Of a stretch of DNA of 64,000 nucleotides, positions 61,459-64,000 are shown piece by piece. The stretch is from NCBI RefSeq assembly GCF_000179555.1, contig NZ_AECZ01000018.1, forward strand, positions 1-64,000, given 5' to 3'. Position 1 is the first letter of the stretch. The number at the start of each line of letters is the position of its first letter. Both the position numbers and the translations under genes were made by a program. The notes below the pieces were generated by a model, which was given only the letters and a program-made list of their open reading frames with translations, was not told the origin of the DNA and ran no database searches. Origin of the DNA: Solidesulfovibrio fructosivorans JJ]. GTDB taxonomy: Bacteria > Desulfobacterota > Desulfovibrionia > Desulfovibrionales > Desulfovibrionaceae.

Positions 61459-61944
61459 ATGGAACTCGGTCACGTCTTCCCCATGGCCGCAGGCGCCGTC
61501 AAGACGGGGTGGCTGACGGCCCTTTTCGGGGGCATGCTGGTGTTGTGGGTGGGCCTGTTTTTCTTCCTGACCTACATGATAAACGGCGCGGCCCGGGCGG
61601 AAATAGCCCTTCGCGGCGACAAGCTGGTGGTGCGCGGCGGACTCTACGGCCGCGACATCCCGCTTGCCGCCGTAAACGCCGGGGAGGCCAAGCGGGTGGA
61701 CCTCGGCCGGAAGGGTCCCAAAAGCCTCAAATGGCGCCGCAACGGCGTGGGCCTGCCCGGTCTTTCGGCCGGCTGGTTCCGCCTGGACGACGGCGAAAAT
61801 GCGCTGGTCTTCGTCACGGACAAGGCCCGGGCCGTCTACGTGCCCACGACCCTCGGCTACGGCGTGGTGGTGAGCCCCGGCGATCCCGATCGGTTTCTGG
61901 AGGAGCTGCGCCGGGCGGCCGCTCCTGGCGTGGCCGCGCCGTAG
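61459..61944 (+). CDS. Membrane protein with bacterial PH-like domain
   Basis: A 161-residue protein. One hydrophobic helix (about residues 18-42, GMLVLWVGLFFFLTYM) is followed by a beta-rich domain, INGAARAEIALRGDKLVVRGGLYGRDIPLAAV, then WFRLDDGENALVFVTDKARAVYVPT, resembling bacterial PH-like (bPH) domains. AAGGAG at 61448-61453 supports the ATG; the frame runs further up without coding character. Function unknown. Confidence 0.7.
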   Translation: MELGHVFPMAAGAVKTGWLTALFGGMLVLWVGLFFFLTYMINGAARAEIALRGDKLVVRGGLYGRDIPLAAVNAGEAKRVDLGRKGPKSLKWRRNGVGLPGLSAGWFRLDDGENALVFVTDKARAVYVPTTLGYGVVVSPGDPDRFLEELRRAAAPGVAAP

Positions 61945-62221
61945 ATTTTCATGACACGCGCCGGCGGCGCAGCCCGGCCGACGACAAACGGCCGGAACCT
62001 TTCGGTCCCGGCCGCCGTCGTGGGGTTTGAGGGTTGTGGAGGTTTTGTGGGATGCGCTCTATGGACAGCCCCGGGGACAGTCGGGGCTTCCTTTTTTCGG
62101 GCCGCCCGCCGAGCCAAAGCCGGCGGCGATCGCCTCCGTCTGTCGGGATATCCCGGTCGACGTGGGTTCATCTCTAATCAAGTTGAAAATAATAATCAAG
62201 ATCAAAATCATCACGACACCC
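61945..62221. other. Intergenic region between convergent genes
   Basis: No gene is seen. A hairpin GGCCGGAACC/GGTCCCGGCC (about 61991-62014, one mismatch) is a possible end for the PH-domain transcript. The segment 62165-62230 is AT-rich and leads into the terminator at 62222. Confidence 0.5.
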
Positions 62222-62259
62222 AAAAAAAACCGCGACGCCGGAACGACCCGACGCCGCGG
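62222..62259 (-). terminator. Intrinsic terminator of the leftward metal-accessory operon
   Basis: On the minus strand a 12-bp stem (plus-strand arms 62230-62241 and 62248-62259, two G-U pairs) is followed directly by eight T (A run 62222-62229). It lies 25 bp past the stop of the gene at 62284. Confidence 0.9.
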
Positions 62260-62283
62260 CAATCAAGAGGGGGCGGGAGAAAA

Positions 62284-62781
62284 TCAGGTTCGAACAGCCC
62301 CTTTCCGGCCGGCCCGGCGACGCAGCAGCGCCGCGACGAGGGCCACATTGCCCAGCACACTGAGGCCCAGGGCAATTTCCCGCCAACCGGGACCGATCGC
62401 CCCGCTCCCAGCCTGGACTACCGGCGGCGCGGGCTTGGCGGACGCGGCCTGCGCCGCAACCGTGACCATATGCACGGCCCGGTGCCCCTGGCCATCGGAA
62501 GCGGCCACGCTCCAGACCCCAGGCCCGGACGGGACAAAGGCGAAGCGACCCCGGGCATCGGCATGGGCGCTTTGATAAAGCGTCCCCTCCTTTCCCGGGG
62601 CCGTCACCTTGACCTGGGCGAAGGCCATGGGTTCCCCGTCGGCGTAGAGGAATTCCATGGCCCTGGCCGCGCCCGGGTCCATTTCCCGCGAGCCGACGCC
62701 GTGCGCGGAAACGATGACGGGGTGCCCGACCATCACCGCCCACACGGCGACCGCCGCGAAAAGAGAACCGATCTTGCGCAT
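62284..62781 (-). CDS. NikL/CbiL-like periplasmic protein with C-terminal membrane anchor
   Basis: A 165-residue protein with a signal peptide (MRKIGSLFAAVAVWAVMV..., ending SAHG), a small beta-sandwich and a C-terminal membrane helix (GLSVLGNVALVAALLRRRAGRK). The stretch AMEFLYADGEPMAFAQVKV and GRFAFVPSGPGVWSVAASDGQGH matches the carboxypeptidase-regulatory-like fold seen in NikL/CbiL-type auxiliary proteins of nickel and cobalt ECF transporters. It starts 2 bp after the DUF4198 gene. The transporter core genes are not in this window. Assignment is by pattern and context. Confidence 0.6.
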   Translation of the reverse strand: MRKIGSLFAAVAVWAVMVGHPVIVSAHGVGSREMDPGAARAMEFLYADGEPMAFAQVKVTAPGKEGTLYQSAHADARGRFAFVPSGPGVWSVAASDGQGHRAVHMVTVAAQAASAKPAPPVVQAGSGAIGPGWREIALGLSVLGNVALVAALLRRRAGRKGAVRT

Positions 62782-62783
62782 CG

Positions 62784-63551
62784 TTACCGCACGCAAAACG
62801 TCAGCGTGGAGCGCAAGGCTTCCCGGTCGATGGTCTTGTCCGCCGACGGGCCCTTCATCTCGGTGCGCACCATCCACAGCCCCGGATGCGTGATCCGCAC
62901 CTTGGCCACGCCGTCATCGCCGGTTTCGGTGTAATAGGCGTAACTGTTGGGATTTTTTGTGAAACCATCATACGTCGCCAGCACCACGGCCGGCGTGGGC
63001 TTGCCGTCCAAAAGCACCTTCACGTCCATGTCCTGGCCGACCTTCACCTTGGCCGGATCGGTCAGCGGCACAAGCTCCAGCTTCTGCCCGACCACGGCGT
63101 CGAAACCGGCGTCGCTGCCGCCGACAGACACAATGGCCTTGGCGAACTTTTCATAGCTGTTGCTCTTGGTCGCTCCGGGCAGATCCTTTTTCGTGCCCTT
63201 CTTCATGCCCTCGGGCGTCAGGCTCCAGACCTGCGGCAGCCGGTGCACCAAAATCAGCCCCGCCCCCGGCTTGGCGAACGTCGCCTGCCCGTTGAACACA
63301 AAGGTCTTCGCATCCGGGGTCAGCTTCACTTCCACAGGCTTGCCGTCGGTCACGGCAAACGCCTTGACGTCCGCCGGCGTCTCCAGCTCCTCGCTGACAA
63401 TGAAGACATGGGCGGAATGCACGCCAAACGGCACGGCCTTGCCCACCGTCGCCGCGCACGTTCCCGGCTTGATGGCGATCTCGTGCGCCACCGCCGGACA
63501 CGCCGCGCCCATTCCCAGCACCAACCCCAGGACCAACAGCAGCTTTCTCAC
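62784..63551 (-). CDS. DUF4198-family periplasmic protein (NikK-like)
   Basis: A 255-residue secreted protein: signal peptide MRKLLLVLGLVLGMGAACPAVA, with HEI at the mature N-terminus. Beta-rich halves follow (VPFGVHSAHVFIVSEELE; GQDMDVKVLLDGKPTPAVVLATYDGF; ITHPGLWMVRTEMKG), the DUF4198 pattern. DUF4198 proteins are associated with nickel/cobalt uptake systems, and an exposed N-terminal histidine suits metal binding. The start is GTG at 63549-63551 with a distant GAGG. It forms a two-gene operon with the NikL-like gene and is divergent from cobH. Confidence 0.75.
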   Translation of the reverse strand: MRKLLLVLGLVLGMGAACPAVAHEIAIKPGTCAATVGKAVPFGVHSAHVFIVSEELETPADVKAFAVTDGKPVEVKLTPDAKTFVFNGQATFAKPGAGLILVHRLPQVWSLTPEGMKKGTKKDLPGATKSNSYEKFAKAIVSVGGSDAGFDAVVGQKLELVPLTDPAKVKVGQDMDVKVLLDGKPTPAVVLATYDGFTKNPNSYAYYTETGDDGVAKVRITHPGLWMVRTEMKGPSADKTIDREALRSTLTFCVR

Positions 63552-63703
63552 GGCACAGAGATCCTCTTATGTATGTAATTAAACTTCATTATCAATATTT
63601 GTTACTAATCTATTATTCGTGCTACCGTCAACCCCACAAGTTCCCTTTCCACCCCTTGGCCCCTCCCCGAAACACAGGTACCTATCCCGCCAAGAGGTGC
63701 ACC
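63552..63703. promoter_or_regulatory. AT-rich divergent control region (metal accessory genes / cobH)
   Basis: The part at 63570-63620 is strikingly AT-rich for this genome. On the minus strand ATTGATAATGAAGTT resembles half of a Fur-type box, and TTGATA could serve as a -35 for the DUF4198 gene. No full metal-regulator palindrome and no cobalamin riboswitch core is evident. Confidence 0.35.
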
Positions 63704-64000
63704 ATGCCCGAGATTCCCGAAATCCAGCCCGTCACCGCCCCGGACGCCATCGAAGCGCGCTCGCTGGCCATCATCGACGCCGAAACCCCCGAACCGCGTC
63801 CCTTCGCCGGCCACCAGTGGACCATCGTGCGCCGGCTCATCCACACCACCGCCGACTTCGAAATGCTCGACCTCGTGCGCTTCTCCCCGGACGCCGTCCA
63901 GGCGGGACTCACCGCCCTGGCCGGCGGCGCGACCATCGTCACCGACACCGAAATGGCCCGCTGCGCCATCCCGACCAGACGCCTCACCCCGCTTCACTGC
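63704..64000 (+). CDS. cobH: Precorrin-8X methylmutase (3' end cut by window edge)
   Basis: The first 99 codons of CobH/CbiC, which moves a methyl group from C11 to C12 to form hydrogenobyrinate or cobyrinate. TIVRRLIHTTADFEMLDLVRFSPDA contains the catalytic histidine in RLIHTT, and ALAGGATIVTDTEMARCAI is the next conserved stretch. AGAGGTG precedes the ATG. In an anaerobe the CbiC (cobalt-early) name may fit better. The divergent NikK/NikL-like genes suggest a shared cobalt theme. Confidence 0.92.
   Translation, partial: MPEIPEIQPVTAPDAIEARSLAIIDAETPEPRPFAGHQWTIVRRLIHTTADFEMLDLVRFSPDAVQAGLTALAGGATIVTDTEMARCAIPTRRLTPLHC

Noticed and set aside
63552-63703. Cobalamin riboswitch ahead of cobH
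   Set aside because: The gap is only 152 bp and no B12-box or adenosylcobalamin-type conserved core could be found.

Overview
The window looks like a chromosomal segment of a high-GC, Solidesulfovibrio/Desulfovibrio-type sulfate reducer. The main evidence is an aprBA–qmoABC block (dissimilatory APS reductase and its membrane electron-transfer complex) and a complete aromatic/tryptophan operon that begins with the archaeal-type ADH synthase and dehydroquinate synthase II pair, an order I recall from D. vulgaris. Genus placement is inference; no rRNA or tRNA gene is visible.

Layout, left to right. 1–5.0 kb: a MarR regulator divergent from an Nramp metal transporter, a small secreted Lys-rich protein, upp–uraA, and a 33-codon membrane micro-ORF. 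5.5–16.5 kb: a five-gene exopolysaccharide locus (PilZ–GT2 synthase, degenerate deacetylase-like protein, giant PgaA-like TPR/porin with an internal deacetylase-like module, GH18-like protein, lipoprotein NodB deacetylase). A diguanylate cyclase lies convergent to it. 18–22.7 kb: STAS protein, FemAB-like acyltransferase, cyclic-nucleotide-binding protein, gamma-glutamyltransferase. 22.8–31.3 kb: the leftward aprBA and qmoABC genes, with a putative Rex-type operator over the apr promoter. 31.6–44.4 kb: the aromatic operon (ADH synthase, DHQ synthase II, pheA, aroA, tyrA, trpE, trpG, a HEPN gene, trpD, C, F, B, A). It is preceded by a short ORF encoding seven consecutive aromatic residues and an intrinsic terminator, i.e. 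a classical attenuator covering Phe, Tyr and Trp together. 44.4–53 kb: LysE-type exporter, three two-component proteins, PhoU, an MFS transporter and pyruvate kinase. 53.4–64 kb: DUF1844, argC, a Nif11-like protein under a 23-bp inverted repeat, DUF1847, emrAB-like efflux, paaK, an EamA transporter, a PH-domain protein, two metal-transport-accessory-like periplasmic proteins, and the start of cobH/cbiC.

Two dispersed palindromic repeat families punctuate the intergenic DNA. Family A (seven copies) is a conserved AAAAGTTTTT–G-rich flank plus a hairpin whose sequence varies but keeps its base pairing. Family B/C is a roughly 230-bp composite of nested hairpins. One family A copy lies in frame inside the 5' end of tyrA, another just before trpB, beside a perfect 50-nt palindrome. 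The strongest candidates for undescribed biology are the aromatic attenuator, the PilZ-controlled Pga-like polysaccharide machine, the HEPN gene inside the trp operon, and the translated palindromic element in tyrA.
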